Shown here: piece by piece, positions 53,790 through 62,266 of the stretch
Position numbering within the stretch: position 1 is the first letter of the stretch
Layout: each line of letters opens with the position of its first letter
Source: an uncultured Rhizobiaceae group bacterium
Lineage (GTDB): Bacteria > Pseudomonadota > Alphaproteobacteria > Rhizobiales > Rhizobiaceae
DNA length: 64,000 nt
Assembly (NCBI GenBank): GCA_937958815.1
Contig: CALGMR010000006.1
Coordinates: forward strand, 62,001 to 126,000
Reading direction: 5' to 3'
Translations under genes and position numbers: made by a program
Notes under the pieces: generated by a model
What the model saw: the letters and a program-made list of their open reading frames with translations, nothing else
Databases searched by the model: none
Told to the model about the DNA's origin: nothing

Positions 53790-54455
53790 ATGGATGTCAT
53801 TCTACTAGAACGCGTCGCCAAGCTTGGCGCAATGGGCGACACAGTAACTGTTAAAGACGGTTATGCCCGTAACTTCTTGCTGCCACAGGGCAAAGCCCTT
53901 CGTGCGAACAAAGCCAATATGGCGCATTTTGAATCCCAGCGCGCACAACTTGAAGCACGTAATGCTGAACGCAAGACAGAAGCTGAAGGCGTGGCTTCCA
54001 AGTTGAGCGGCAACACTTATGTGGCTGTTCGTTCTGCTGGTGAAACAGGTCAGCTTTACGGTTCAGTTGCTGCACGCGACATCGTTGCGACTTTGGCAGA
54101 CAACGATTTCACAATTGGCCGCAGCCAGGTTGAACTTCGTGCACCCATCAAAATCATTGGTCTGCACACAGTGACCATCATGCTTCACCCAGAAGTGGAA
54201 ACAGAGATCATCATGAACGTTGCGCGTTCAGAAGACGAAGCTGTACGTCAGGCTGCTGGTGAAGACCTTACAAGCCGTGATGCATTCGACGATGTGGACG
54301 AAGCCGAAGAAGACGAGTTGAGCATCGAAGACGTTTTCGAAAACCCAGATGATGTTGATTTGGACGGCGACGCTGAAGAAGCTGCCGAAGAAGAAGTTGC
54401 AAGCGAAGAGCCTGCTGCCGAAGAAGAAGCTTCTGAGGAAGAAACTCAAAGCTAA
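53790..54455 (+). CDS. rplI: 50S ribosomal protein L9 with long acidic tail
   Basis: The large-subunit protein that helps keep reading frame. The N-terminal domain ([19 protein letters not shown] and [19 protein letters not shown]), the long helix and the C-terminal domain (to about residue 150) are complete. The remaining 70 residues are almost entirely acidic and Ala-rich ([18 protein letters not shown]), giving 221 residues against about 150 in E. coli. Shorter acidic tails are usual in alphaproteobacteria, but this is at the long end. A strong terminator follows. Confidence 0.96.
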   Translation: MDVILLERVAKLGAMGDTVTVKDGYARNFLLPQGKALRANKANMAHFESQRAQLEARNAERKTEAEGVASKLSGNTYVAVRSAGETGQLYGSVAARDIVATLADNDFTIGRSQVELRAPIKIIGLHTVTIMLHPEVETEIIMNVARSEDEAVRQAAGEDLTSRDAFDDVDEAEEDELSIEDVFENPDDVDLDGDAEEAAEEEVASEEPAAEEEASEEETQS

Positions 54456-54478
54456 TCAGCTTTGTAGCAACAGTTTGA

Positions 54479-54515
54479 GCCGGGCTTTGGTTTTTCTCCA
54501 AAGTCCGGCTTTTTG
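54479..54515 (+). terminator. Intrinsic terminator of the rpsF-rplI operon
   Basis: AGCCGGGCTTTGG (54479-54491) pairs with CCAAAGTCCGGCT (54499-54511), 13 positions with one mismatch, followed by TTTTT. It lies 23 bases after the rplI stop. Confidence 0.92.
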
Positions 54516-54527
54516 TTGCCCAGAATC

Positions 54528-54664
54528 AGCTATACAGAGTCAAGCAAGAATCACCGCTGTGGACGAAAATCAGACTTGGTGCTGTGGACAGCAGTGATAA
54601 CTCAACAAAGCGTAAATCCAGCGGCGCTGCCTTCTGTTCAAGCCGATCAAAGGCTGTATAGCTG
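54528..54664. repeat. Nested inverted repeats between rplI and dnaB
   Basis: An 11-base perfect inverted repeat (CAGCTATACAG at 54528-54538, CTGTATAGCTG at 54654-54664) encloses a second, 10-base repeat with one mismatch (TCACCGCTGT at 54552-54561, ACAGCAGTGA at 54589-54598). Two direct copies of GCTGTGGAC lie at 54557-54565 and 54582-54590. Together they span the whole space between the rplI terminator and the dnaB start region. It could be a structured leader or operator of dnaB, or a small non-coding insertion; the sequence does not decide. Confidence 0.55.
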
Positions 54665-54699
54665 GTCATGAAAACCAAGAGCTGCAAGGGGAAGCATAT

Positions 54700-56181
54700 A
54701 TGGCCGAAGCTGCTGAAAATATTGTCCCCGGGCCAACGCCCTACCGCGCTTCACCTCACAACATTGAAGCTGAACAGGCATTGCTTGGCGCGATACTGGT
54801 CAACAATGACGCATTTTACCGCGTCTCAGATTGGCTAGAAGCTGATCACTTTTACGAGCCCATTCACAAGCAGATATATCAAGTCGCCACTGAAATGATC
54901 CGCTCTGCTAAGCGGGCAACACCGGTGACAATCAAAACATTTTTGCCGGAAGACGAGCGCATTGGTGATATGACGGTTTCGACCTATCTGGCCCGCCTTG
55001 CCTCTGAAGCCACGACCATCATCAACGCAGAAGATTATGGGCGGTCGATCTATGATCTGGCCACGCGCCGCCATCTCATCACCATTGGTGAAGACATGGT
55101 CAACATCGCCTTTGATGCCCCCGTCGACATGGTGCCCAGCGTTCAGATTGAAGATGCCGAGCGTCGATTGTTTGAACTGGCCGAAACAGGCAATACGAAT
55201 AACGGATTTTCCGACTTTGGCAGCGCGGTGGGCAGCGCCATTGATATGGCAAGCGCAGCATTCCAGCGCGAGGGGCATCTCTCTGGCGTCGCCACAGGCC
55301 TACGTGAACTGGATTCCAAAATGGGCGGTTTGCAACCATCAGATTTGATTGTTCTGGCTGGCCGACCCGCGATGGGCAAAACATCACTCGCAACCAACAT
55401 TGCCTACAATGTTGCAGAAAACTACGAACCAGAAATTCAGCCAGATGGGTCATCAAAGGCCGTTAATGGCGGTGTCGTTGGCTTCTTCTCCTTGGAGATG
55501 GCGGCAGAACAGTTGGCAACCCGTATCATTGCAGAGCAAACAGAAATCTCGTCGTCCAAAATTCGACGTGGTGAAATCAACGATTCAGAGTTTGAAAAGC
55601 TGGTGGCGTGTTCGCAAACCATCCACCGCATTCCCCTGTTTATTGACCAAACAGGCGGCATCTCGGTTGCTCAATTGGCCGCGCGTGCCAGACGTTTGAA
55701 GCGCCAACGCGGTCTGGACTTGTTGATCATCGACTATATTCAGCTCATGCAAGGTAATAAAAACACCAGCAACCGTGTTCAGGAAATCACTGAGATCACC
55801 ACGGGACTCAAGGCGCTTGGCAAAGAATTGAATGTTCCCATCATTGCCCTGTCCCAGCTGTCTCGTCAGGTGGAGAACCGCGACGACAAACGTCCGCAAC
55901 TGTCCGACCTTCGTGAATCCGGTTCGATCGAGCAGGATGCCGATGTGGTGATGTTCGTTTATCGCGATGAATATTACCTGCAAAACAAAGAACCAGAGCA
56001 AGGGTCTGCCGAGTATGAAGCGTGGCGCACCAAACTGGATTATGCACGTGGCAAGGCAGATGTGATCATCGCCAAACAACGTCATGGCCCTACTGGCACA
56101 GCGCAATTGGCCTTCCAAGCTGAGTATACGCGCTTTACAGATCTTGCCGACGAAGATCGTTTGCCAGAAGCTTTTGAATAG
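54700..56181 (+). CDS. dnaB: Replicative DNA helicase
   Basis: The hexameric helicase that opens the replication fork. The 493 residues have the N-terminal primase-binding domain (PHNIEAEQALLGAILVNNDAF), a linker, and the RecA-like domain with Walker A GRPAMGKTSL, FFSLEMAAEQLA, Walker B DLLIIDYIQLM, and SQLSRQVENRDDKRPQLSDL. The C-terminus is HGPTGTAQLAFQAEYTRF. The start (MAEAAENIVPG) has GGGGAAG upstream. No intein interrupts it. alr follows 16 bases after. Confidence 0.97.
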   Translation: MAEAAENIVPGPTPYRASPHNIEAEQALLGAILVNNDAFYRVSDWLEADHFYEPIHKQIYQVATEMIRSAKRATPVTIKTFLPEDERIGDMTVSTYLARLASEATTIINAEDYGRSIYDLATRRHLITIGEDMVNIAFDAPVDMVPSVQIEDAERRLFELAETGNTNNGFSDFGSAVGSAIDMASAAFQREGHLSGVATGLRELDSKMGGLQPSDLIVLAGRPAMGKTSLATNIAYNVAENYEPEIQPDGSSKAVNGGVVGFFSLEMAAEQLATRIIAEQTEISSSKIRRGEINDSEFEKLVACSQTIHRIPLFIDQTGGISVAQLAARARRLKRQRGLDLLIIDYIQLMQGNKNTSNRVQEITEITTGLKALGKELNVPIIALSQLSRQVENRDDKRPQLSDLRESGSIEQDADVVMFVYRDEYYLQNKEPEQGSAEYEAWRTKLDYARGKADVIIAKQRHGPTGTAQLAFQAEYTRFTDLADEDRLPEAFE

Positions 56182-56197
56182 AGGCATCGACACAATC

Positions 56198-57337
56198 GTG
56201 AGCGCGCATCCTGATCTTGCCGGAGGGCGTTTGACCATCGACCTTGGTGCGTTGGTGGCCAATTACAAACTGCTCGCCAAACACGCCCACCCCGCAAAAT
56301 GTGGCGCCGTTGTAAAAGCCAACGCATATGGTTGCGGCATTGAACAAGCCGTGCCCGCGCTTGCCGATGCAGGCTGCGAAACCTTTTTCGTGGCCTTGGT
56401 TGAAGAAGGCATTCGCGTTCGCAAAGCAGCACCCGAAGCCAGATGCTTTGTGCTGAATGGATTGTTCAGTGGCGCGGAAAAAGTGATTCATGAGCGTGGT
56501 TTAGTGCCCGTTTTGAACACTTTGATTCAAGTGGAGCGTTGGGCTGCATTTGCAAAAGCAAACGGTGCGCCCCTGCCCTGCGCATTGCAAATGGACAGCG
56601 GTATGCGCCGCGTAGGAATGTCGCCTGCAGATATTGAACGCGTGGCAAACCAGAGCCATTTGCGTGACCATTTGGACATTCAATTGTTCATGACCCACTT
56701 CGCTTGCGCTGACGACATTGGCCATCCGAAGACCGACGTGCAGCAAGAGATTTTTGAACAGGCCAGCACATTGTTTCCAGATGTTCCTCGATCAGCTGCA
56801 AATTCCGCAGCCGACCTACAAGCAAGCGGTTTGTCTTATGATCTGGTGAGAGCCGGTGTCGCGCTTTATGGCGGTGAAGCTTTGAATGACGTGCCAAGCC
56901 CAATGCAGCCTGTGGCCATTTTGGAGGGTCGCATTATGCAGATCACTTCCGGTGATGCTGGCGACAGCGTGGGCTATGGCGGCACAGAAACGCTGACGCG
57001 CAAATCGCGCATCGCTTACGTCTCTGTTGGCTATGCTGACGGGTATTTACGGTCAAGCAGCCATATGGGTGTCCCTCTGCGCGCTGTCACCCAACCTGCC
57101 GTGGCGCATTTTAAAGGTCACACACTGAAAGGCATCGGCCGCATATCCATGGATATGTGCGGATTTGATGTCACCGATGTGCCAGAAGACCAAATCTCAG
57201 AAGGCGACTGGATTGAATTGTTCGGCACGAATGTGGCAATTGACGACGTTGCACGAGCTGCAGGCACAATTGGCTATGAATTGCTGACTGGTTTGGGCCA
57301 CCGTTACACACGCACTTACCTAGAATCGGAAAGTTGA
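56198..57337 (+). CDS. alr: Alanine racemase
   Basis: Makes D-alanine for peptidoglycan with pyridoxal phosphate. I use the GTG at 56198 (SAHPDLAGGRLTIDLGALVANY), since the open frame upstream overlaps dnaB. The 379 residues carry the PLP Lys in CGAVVKANAYGCG near residue 38, and the catalytic Tyr region VGYGGTETLTRKSRIAYVS near 265. The PLP made through the pdxA pathway in this window would be its cofactor. It overlaps the radA start by one base (TGATG). Confidence 0.95.
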   Translation: MSAHPDLAGGRLTIDLGALVANYKLLAKHAHPAKCGAVVKANAYGCGIEQAVPALADAGCETFFVALVEEGIRVRKAAPEARCFVLNGLFSGAEKVIHERGLVPVLNTLIQVERWAAFAKANGAPLPCALQMDSGMRRVGMSPADIERVANQSHLRDHLDIQLFMTHFACADDIGHPKTDVQQEIFEQASTLFPDVPRSAANSAADLQASGLSYDLVRAGVALYGGEALNDVPSPMQPVAILEGRIMQITSGDAGDSVGYGGTETLTRKSRIAYVSVGYADGYLRSSSHMGVPLRAVTQPAVAHFKGHTLKGIGRISMDMCGFDVTDVPEDQISEGDWIELFGTNVAIDDVARAAGTIGYELLTGLGHRYTRTYLESES

Positions 57338-58743
57338 TGGCGAAACTGCGCATACAATTTGTTTGCCAAAATTGCGGTGGCACCCACTCCAAATGGTCTG
57401 GGCGCTGCGATGCTTGCGGTGAATGGAACACGTTGGTGGAAGAAACACCCAGCACAGGTGTTGCAGCTGGCCCGGGCAAAGCGACCAAAGCAGGCCGTGT
57501 CATCGCCATGGAAGACTTGGACGGCGATACAACGGAAGCCCCACGCATTCATTCCGCCGTTGCAGAATTTGATCGCGTTGCTGGCGGTGGGTTGGTGCAA
57601 GGCTCTGCCCTTTTGGTGGGCGGTGATCCAGGTATTGGAAAATCGACACTCTTGATGCAGGTTTCTGCGTCCTTAGCCAATAATGGCAACGGTGTTGTTT
57701 ATGTATCTGGCGAAGAAGCGGTGGCACAAGTGCGTCTGCGCGCCCAACGCTTGGGCGTTGCCAATGCACCCGTTAAATTGGTGGCCGAAACCAATGTGGA
57801 AAACATAATAACCACATTGGAAGTTGGTAAGGCTCCTGCGCTCGTGGTGGTGGATTCCATTCAAACCCTTTGGACGGACACCACCGATTCTGCCCCCGGC
57901 ACTGTGAGCCAGGTGCGCAATTCTGCTCAGGCGATGATCCGATATGCCAAACAATCGGGTGCCGCCATCGTGCTTGTGGGGCATGTGACCAAGGATGGGC
58001 AAATTGCTGGCCCTCGTGTTGTGGAACACATGGTGGACGCCGTTCTTTATTTTGAAGGCGAAGGCGGACACCACTTTCGAATTTTGCGTTCAGTCAAAAA
58101 CCGTTTCGGCGCGACAGACGAAATTGGTGTGTTTGAAATGTCCGACAAAGGGTTGCGCGAAGTGGCGAACCCTTCCGAATTGTTTTTGGGTGAGCGACAC
58201 AAAGCTGCCCCGGGTGCCGCAGTGTTTGCCGGTATGGAAGGTCGCCGTCCTGTTTTGGTGGAAATTCAGGCTCTTGTTGCCCAGTCTTCGCTCGGCACAC
58301 CCCGCCGTGCAGTTGTTGGCTGGGACAGTTCTCGCCTCGCAATGATTCTCGCGGTGCTGGAAGCTCATTGCGGCGTGCGTCTGGGTGGTCACGATGTGTA
58401 TCTAAATGTTGCAGGTGGATTTCGCATTTCGGAACCTGCTGCTGATCTGGCCGTTGCAGCAGCCCTTGTTTCGTCGCTGGTCAACAAGCCATTGGCTGAA
58501 AATTCCGTCTATTTCGGTGAAGTCAGCCTTTCTGGACATTTGCGGCCTGTTTCGCAGGCTGCAGGCAGATTGAAAGAGGCAGGAAAGCTCGGTTTTGAGC
58601 AAGCAACCTATGCAAAAGGCAGCGAAGTGGTGAAACAACTTGGTTTGAAGCTCAACACGATCACAACACTTGCAGATCTTGTGGTTGAATTGGCTGCCGG
58701 TGCGTCAGAAAGCTTGCAGGGTGGTGCCGATACTGGCACATAG
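57337..58743 (+). CDS. radA: DNA repair protein RadA
   Basis: A RecA-like helicase that helps process recombination intermediates. The 468 residues show a C4 zinc finger (CQNCG...CDACG, residues about 8-28), Walker A GGDPGIGKSTLL near 96, the RadA-specific KNRFG motif (RSVKNRFGATDEIG) near 252, and a Lon-like C-terminal domain. It begins in the alr stop (TGATG). It lies between alr and cvpA, as in most rhizobia. Confidence 0.96.
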   Translation: MAKLRIQFVCQNCGGTHSKWSGRCDACGEWNTLVEETPSTGVAAGPGKATKAGRVIAMEDLDGDTTEAPRIHSAVAEFDRVAGGGLVQGSALLVGGDPGIGKSTLLMQVSASLANNGNGVVYVSGEEAVAQVRLRAQRLGVANAPVKLVAETNVENIITTLEVGKAPALVVVDSIQTLWTDTTDSAPGTVSQVRNSAQAMIRYAKQSGAAIVLVGHVTKDGQIAGPRVVEHMVDAVLYFEGEGGHHFRILRSVKNRFGATDEIGVFEMSDKGLREVANPSELFLGERHKAAPGAAVFAGMEGRRPVLVEIQALVAQSSLGTPRRAVVGWDSSRLAMILAVLEAHCGVRLGGHDVYLNVAGGFRISEPAADLAVAAALVSSLVNKPLAENSVYFGEVSLSGHLRPVSQAAGRLKEAGKLGFEQATYAKGSEVVKQLGLKLNTITTLADLVVELAAGASESLQGGADTGT

Positions 58744-58772
58744 GGCGCAATACAGACGGAGCTCCTAAATCC

Positions 58773-59342
58773 ATGTCCATTACGCTTCTCGATGGCATTT
58801 TGATCGTCATCATGTTGATTTCAGCCATTCTTGCCATGATCCGCGGCTTTTCGCGCGAAGTTTTGTCTATCGTGTCTTGGGTTGCTGCCGCTGCTGCCGC
58901 TGCGCTTTTCTACAAGTCGCTCTCTCCAACGGTTCAAGGGCTGGCGGAAACCTTTCGAGACAACCAGCTGATTGCTGATGCCGTTTCCGCCGCTGCAATT
59001 TTCTTGGTGGTTCTGATTGTGGTCAGTTATCTGACGATGCGTCTGGCTGATGCCATCATCGACAGCCGCATTGGTGTTCTTGACCGAACTCTTGGTTTTA
59101 TTTTCGGCGCTGCACGTGGTGCGCTATTGGTGATCATTACTTTGATGGGCTTTTTGTGGCTGGCCAACGACAACGAGCCTGACTGGGTTGCCAATGCGAA
59201 GTCTAAACCGATGCTTGTTTCCATCGGCACTGAAATTCGAGATGCCCTGCCCGATAATCTTGAAGAAGTCATCAAACGTTTCTTCGACGACGGCACCGAA
59301 AAGCCTGCTGAAGGCGAACAAGAACCTGAACAGAAAACCTGA
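58773..59342 (+). CDS. cvpA: CvpA family membrane protein
   Basis: A 189-residue inner-membrane protein with four hydrophobic helices (about 6-25, 31-48, 62-84 and 103-125), starting with LLDGILIVIMLISAILAMIRG and the conserved RGFSREVLSIVSWVAA. The tail after residue 150 is charged and Pro/Glu-rich. CvpA is linked genetically to colicin V production and envelope stress in enterics, but its molecular role is unclear. It precedes purF in many proteobacteria, here by 30 bases. Confidence 0.93.
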   Translation: MSITLLDGILIVIMLISAILAMIRGFSREVLSIVSWVAAAAAAALFYKSLSPTVQGLAETFRDNQLIADAVSAAAIFLVVLIVVSYLTMRLADAIIDSRIGVLDRTLGFIFGAARGALLVIITLMGFLWLANDNEPDWVANAKSKPMLVSIGTEIRDALPDNLEEVIKRFFDDGTEKPAEGEQEPEQKT

Positions 59343-59372
59343 TCACGACCACTCAATAGGAGGCCGTCCTCG

Positions 59373-60830
59373 ATGGATAGCACCGACGATAAGTTCAAAG
59401 AAGAATGCGGCGTCTTTGGTATCTATGGCCACGCAGATGCAGCGGCCATGACGACGCTGGGCTTGCACTCCCTGCAACATCGCGGGCAAGAAGCGGCAGG
59501 TATCGTCACTTTTGATGGGTCTATCTTTCACGCGGAACGCCATATTGGCTTGATTGGTGACACTTTCACCAAGCAGTCCGTGATCGAACGCCTTCCCGGT
59601 CAATATGCTATTGGTCACAACCGTTATTCCACCACAGGTGGCGAAGGCATGCGCAATGTGCAGCCGTTTTTTGCCGACTTTGCAGGCGGCGGGTTTGCTG
59701 TTGCCCACAATGGCAATCTGACAAATGCAGGTACGATCAGGGAGCAATTGCAGCACAGAGGTGCCATCTTCCAATCGACTTCAGATACAGAAGTTATTCT
59801 TCATCTGATCGCCATGAGTGAAGAGGCTCGTTTGGTTGCCAAACTCACAGATGCTGTAAAGCAGCTGGAAGGCGCATTTTCACTCGTTGCCCTTTCTGGA
59901 AAGAAAATGATCGGTTGCCGCGATGCTTTGGGCGTTCGCCCGCTCGTGCTTGGCGATGTGGATGGCAGCTACGTACTGGCCTCTGAAACCTGTGCTCTTG
60001 ATATTATCGGTGCACGTTTTGTGCGCGACATTGAGCCGGGCGAAATGGTGGTCGTCACGGAAAATGGTATTGAAAGCCACTTCCCGCTGGAAAAGAAACC
60101 ATCGCGTTTCTGCGTCTTTGAATACGTTTATTTTGCCCGTCCGGATTCCACGGTTCAAGGTGAAAACGTCTATGCTGTTCGCAAGAAAATTGGTGAAGAG
60201 TTGGCGCGGGAATCTACTATTGAAGCCGATCTCGTGGTGCCAGTTCCTGATTCAGGAACCCCTGCCGCTATTGGCTTTGCGCAAGAGGCCAACCTGCCGT
60301 TTGAACTGGGCATTATCCGCAATCACTATGTGGGCCGTACGTTTATCGCACCGTCAGACAATATCCGCCACATGGGCGTGAAGCTGAAGCACAATGCAAA
60401 CCGCAAATTGATTGAAGGCAAACGTGTTATTCTCGTGGACGATTCAATCGTGCGCGGCACAACAAGCCAGAAGATCGTGGCCATGGTGCGTGATGCAGGC
60501 GCCAAGGAAGTTCACATGCGCATCGCCAGCCCACCCACAGTTTCGGGCTGTTATTATGGTGTCGACACGCCCCAAAAACAGAAGCTTTTGGCGTCACGCA
60601 TGAGCACACAAGAAATGGCGGACTTTATTAAAGTGGATTCGCTGTCATTCCTGACCATCGATGGATTGTACCGTGCTGCGGGCGAAGCCGCACGTGACAA
60701 TGATATGCCGCAATTCTGCGATGCCTGTTTTACGGGTGAATATCCCACGAGCCTGACTGACCAAGAAGGCATAGACATCACCGGCGCTGACAATGTGCGC
60801 CCCATTTCCATGCTGTCTGGTGGACGCTGA
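59373..60830 (+). CDS. purF: Amidophosphoribosyltransferase
   Basis: First committed enzyme of purine synthesis, making phosphoribosylamine from PRPP and glutamine. The 485 residues begin with a short propeptide (MDSTDDKFKEE) before Cys12, the glutaminase nucleophile in CGVFGIYGH. The PRPP site is ILVDDSIVRGTTSQKIV near 355. Cys residues in DMPQFCDACFTGEYP suit the Bacillus-type enzyme, which holds a [4Fe-4S] cluster and has a cleaved propeptide, rather than the E. coli type. The next gene starts two bases after the stop. Confidence 0.96.
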   Translation: MDSTDDKFKEECGVFGIYGHADAAAMTTLGLHSLQHRGQEAAGIVTFDGSIFHAERHIGLIGDTFTKQSVIERLPGQYAIGHNRYSTTGGEGMRNVQPFFADFAGGGFAVAHNGNLTNAGTIREQLQHRGAIFQSTSDTEVILHLIAMSEEARLVAKLTDAVKQLEGAFSLVALSGKKMIGCRDALGVRPLVLGDVDGSYVLASETCALDIIGARFVRDIEPGEMVVVTENGIESHFPLEKKPSRFCVFEYVYFARPDSTVQGENVYAVRKKIGEELARESTIEADLVVPVPDSGTPAAIGFAQEANLPFELGIIRNHYVGRTFIAPSDNIRHMGVKLKHNANRKLIEGKRVILVDDSIVRGTTSQKIVAMVRDAGAKEVHMRIASPPTVSGCYYGVDTPQKQKLLASRMSTQEMADFIKVDSLSFLTIDGLYRAAGEAARDNDMPQFCDACFTGEYPTSLTDQEGIDITGADNVRPISMLSGGR

Positions 60831-60832
60831 AC

Positions 60833-61570
60833 GTGAATGACATTGCGAAACCACTTGAGGGCCGCATAGCTGTTGTCACAGGTGCATCGCGCGGTGTGGG
60901 CTATCAAGCCGCACTGGGTTTTGCAAAAGCTGGAGCTCATGTCATCGCGCTGGCGCGCACCGTTGGCGGGCTCGAAGAATTGGACGACGAAATTCAAGCC
61001 GCAGGCGGTTCTGCCACGCTGGTTCCGCTCGACATAAAAGACTTTGACGCTCTGGACCGCCTTGGTGCAACGATTCATGAACGCTGGGGCAAATTGGATA
61101 TTTTGTTGGGTAATGCCGGAATTTTGGGCGTTGCAACACCGCTTGCCCAATTGAAGCCAAATGTTTTTGAAGATGTTTTTGCGGTCAATGTGACAGCTAA
61201 TTACCGTTTGTTGCGGTCGCTTGATCCATTGTTGCAAGCATCCGATGCAGGCCGTGCCTTGTTTGTAAGTTCTGGTGCTGCACGCAGCAAACGCAGTTAT
61301 GTGGCCACATATGCGGCGTCAAAAGCCGCGCTCGAGGTGTTGATCGAGACTTACGCAAAAGAAGTGTCCAACACCAATATATGCGCAAACCTTATCGACC
61401 CCGGCACTTTGCGCACCAAAATGCGCTCACAATACGCACCGGGAGAAGACCCTGAAACTGTCACACCAGCTTCAGAAATCGTGCCGACCATGATTGATCT
61501 TGTCGCACCCTCAAACACCCATTCGGGTGGCGTTTTCGACTTTAAATCAAAGTCCTGGATGGAAAACTAG
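60833..61570 (+). CDS. SDR family oxidoreductase
   Basis: A 245-residue short-chain dehydrogenase starting at a GTG two bases after purF, so translationally coupled to it. Motifs: cofactor loop VVTGASRGVGYQAALGFA near 15, LGNAGILG near 90, and a catalytic Ser-Tyr-Lys in FVSSGAARSKRSYVATYAAS (Ser near 145, Tyr 157-161 and Lys following). An SDR protein stands in this place in many alphaproteobacteria; its substrate is not known. It ends the core block, 126 bases before the PadR gene. Confidence 0.9.
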   Translation: MNDIAKPLEGRIAVVTGASRGVGYQAALGFAKAGAHVIALARTVGGLEELDDEIQAAGGSATLVPLDIKDFDALDRLGATIHERWGKLDILLGNAGILGVATPLAQLKPNVFEDVFAVNVTANYRLLRSLDPLLQASDAGRALFVSSGAARSKRSYVATYAASKAALEVLIETYAKEVSNTNICANLIDPGTLRTKMRSQYAPGEDPETVTPASEIVPTMIDLVAPSNTHSGGVFDFKSKSWMEN

Positions 61571-61650
61571 TCGCAACTCCCTACAAACTGCGACACTAAA
61601 GTCATAGAAAATTCATATTCTCGTTTGATATATGATGTTTGGATATATAC

Positions 61651-61661
61651 ATGTCCGACAT
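61651..61661. promoter_or_regulatory. Candidate operator of the PadR-like regulator
   Basis: ATGTC-C-GACAT is a perfect 5+5 inverted repeat located 36 bases before the padR-type start, within a stretch containing several TATA/ATAT-rich partial repeats (61625-61665). PadR regulators often bind ATGT...ACAT-type palindromes at their own promoters, so autoregulation is plausible. This is a short repeat and chance is possible. Confidence 0.45.
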
Positions 61662-61696
61662 ATCGATTTGCATAATCGCAAATGTGGAGAGTGAAT

Positions 61697-62254
61697 ATGA
61701 ATGTACGCACTTTGTGCTTGGCGGTTTTGAACAGTGGAGATGCCACTGGATACGAAATTCGCAAATTGGTGAGCGAAGGGCATTTTAGTCACTTCGTGGA
61801 CGCAAGTTTTGGCTCCATTTATCCAGCGCTGAAATCCATGAGCGACGATCAACTGGTGATGGTTCGCGAAGTTCAGCAAGACGGGAAACCAAACCGAAAA
61901 GTCTACTCCATCACGGATCTTGGACGCGCTGAATTTTTGAGCGCGCTCACAAAGCCTGCTCAAAAGGACAATTACAAGAGCGAATTTCTGCTTTTGGCCA
62001 TGTGCGCAGAAATGATGTCTTTGGAGAATGTGCGTGCAGCGCTTGATGCACAGATTGAATTTCTAAAGGAAGAACTTTCACAAATTGACAGTGAGGTGCG
62101 TGAGATAGATTTAGCCGGCGCAGATTGGGTGGCCAATTATGGTCGCGCATGTTTGTCACAAGGACTGGAATACATCCAAAGCAACCGATCAGCTCTAGAG
62201 GACATAGCTGGGACAAGCTTGCCAAGTACCAACAAACTAATTGCAGCGGAATAG
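61697..62254 (+). CDS. PadR family transcriptional regulator
   Basis: A 185-residue regulator starting at 61697 after GGAGAG. The N-terminal winged helix is clear (NSGDATGYEIRKLV, then FGSIYPALKSMSDDQLVMVREV, and NRKVYSITDLGRAEFL) over residues 1-80. The C-terminal part is a helical dimerisation domain of the Vir_act_alpha_C type. PadR proteins often repress efflux pumps and respond to the pump's substrates; here the next two genes encode an RND pump, 12 bases downstream. A possible operator lies upstream. Confidence 0.9.
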   Translation: MNVRTLCLAVLNSGDATGYEIRKLVSEGHFSHFVDASFGSIYPALKSMSDDQLVMVREVQQDGKPNRKVYSITDLGRAEFLSALTKPAQKDNYKSEFLLLAMCAEMMSLENVRAALDAQIEFLKEELSQIDSEVREIDLAGADWVANYGRACLSQGLEYIQSNRSALEDIAGTSLPSTNKLIAAE

Positions 62255-62266
62255 GAATTGCTGGCT

